From NCBI RefSeq assembly GCF_022835695.1, contig NZ_BQUV01000007.1, positions 124,001 to 188,000 on the forward strand: 64,000 nt of DNA, read 5' to 3'. A program made the translations under genes and the position numbers. Under the pieces are notes generated by a model. That model was not told where the DNA came from, made no database searches, and saw only the letters and a program-made list of their open reading frames with translations. Position 1 is the first letter of the stretch. Every line of letters starts with the position of its first letter. Positions 63,583 to 64,000 of this stretch are shown here, piece by piece. Origin of the DNA: Bradyrhizobium sp. Ce-3 (GTDB lineage Bacteria; Pseudomonadota; Alphaproteobacteria; Rhizobiales; Xanthobacteraceae).

Positions 63583-64000
63583 TCAAAATGGTTTCGCGAT
63601 CATCAGCCACAGGATGATCATCACCGATCCGAAGCCGGGAATCCCGAACAGGAACCAGCGGCGAAACAGCGCAAAGTAGCGCGGCGGCAGCGGGAGACCT
63701 TTGTCAGTGGCCGCCTGCGCGAGGTTGCGCATCTCGATCTGCATGAAGATGACGGGAACCCAGAACATGCCGGCCAGCGCATAGAGCGCCAGCGACGCGA
63801 GCAGCCAGCGCTCGGTCAGGCTGGTGGCTGACAGCATCATCAGCAGGGCGCCGCTCACCGGCTGCAGCAAGACGGCGCTCAGCGTGAAGATCATGTCCGC
63901 GATCACGACGGTCGCCGCTGTGCGGGCAATGAAAGCCGCATCCTGCGTGCGATGCGCCGCCAGCATGAAGAAGGCGATGCCGGTCCCGGTGCCGAGGATC
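63583..64000 (-). CDS. DUF2269-family membrane protein (partial, runs off the right edge)
   Basis: This protein has at least 138 residues, and its 5' end lies beyond the window. Translation of the last bases gives ILGTGTGIAFFM before MLAAHRTQDAAFI, so the first internal ATG is not the true start. Four hydrophobic helices and the segment YALAGMFWVPVIFMQIEMRN fit the DUF2269 family of predicted integral membrane proteins of unknown role. It is followed after 17 bases by the SDR-DoxX fusion on the same strand, so the two membrane proteins may work together. Confidence 0.8.
   Translation of the reverse strand, partial: ILGTGTGIAFFMLAAHRTQDAAFIARTAATVVIADMIFTLSAVLLQPVSGALLMMLSATSLTERWLLASLALYALAGMFWVPVIFMQIEMRNLAQAATDKGLPLPPRYFALFRRWFLFGIPGFGSVMIILWLMIAKPF

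Overview
The window is a 64 kb piece of a high-GC alphaproteobacterial chromosome. Gene content (sdhCDAB with a separate SdhD, FeoAB, IalB, TAXI-TRAP, FkbM, MatB), GGAAC-N16/17-CGTT promoters typical of the alphaproteobacterial stress sigma factor EcfG, and several families of intergenic palindromic repeats all point to Bradyrhizobium or a close relative such as Rhodopseudomonas. That assignment is inference. I find about 62 protein genes, none visibly broken. The last one runs off the right edge. I see no rRNA, convincing tRNA, insertion sequence, prophage or CRISPR array.

Layout. 1-6.1 kb: asd, two exported or membrane proteins, leuB and two transporters. 6.2-8.4 kb: an MsrP/YedY-type molybdoenzyme with its b-type cytochrome, behind a candidate ECF-sigma promoter, then a fasciclin protein. 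8.7-15.4 kb: an MFS transporter, an SDR, malonyl-CoA synthetase (matB), a TauE/SafE exporter and a LysR regulator. 15.6-21.8 kb: sdhCDAB, then a convergent Pat-type protein acetyltransferase fused to an ADP-forming acyl-CoA synthetase scaffold. 21.9-26.6 kb: feoAB and a divergent hybrid histidine kinase. 26.9-35.0 kb: a BacA/SbmA-like ABC transporter, a FkbM methyltransferase, a VOC protein, a small proline-rich protein, an OmpA protein with a very long Pro/Ala region, and an alkaline phosphatase. 35.1-43.9 kb: a SnoaL/TetR divergent pair with twin operators, argG, a PAP2 phosphatase, rlmN, ialB, an SDR/quinone-reductase divergent pair and ykvA. 44-51.4 kb: PCD, a TAXI-TRAP protein, PhoD, a wall amidase, a secreted hypothetical, a single-domain receiver and a Crp regulator under an EcfG-type promoter. 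51.6-55.0 kb: an Lgt-like protein, a radical SAM enzyme of the tetraether-synthase (COG1964) type, and four tandem paralogous two-helix membrane proteins. 55.2-58.5 kb: typA and an amine oxidase. 58.5-61.7 kb: a lower-GC island holding a complete EcoRII-like restriction-modification system (C5-methyltransferase with HTH, vsr, EcoRII-type endonuclease). 61.8-64 kb: a DCC-family protein, an SDR-DoxX fusion and a DUF2269 membrane protein.

Two places deserve most attention. The first is the overlapping Lgt-like / radical SAM / four-paralog operon, which could be an undescribed membrane-lipid or lipoprotein-modifying system. The second is the imported restriction-modification island with its probable autoregulatory operator. 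Regulation is also unusually readable here: three EcfG-type promoters, one GTAAC-type ECF promoter, tandem TetR operators and an iron-box-like palindrome. Dispersed palindromic repeats fill many gaps, and in two places they supply the stop codon of the neighbouring gene.
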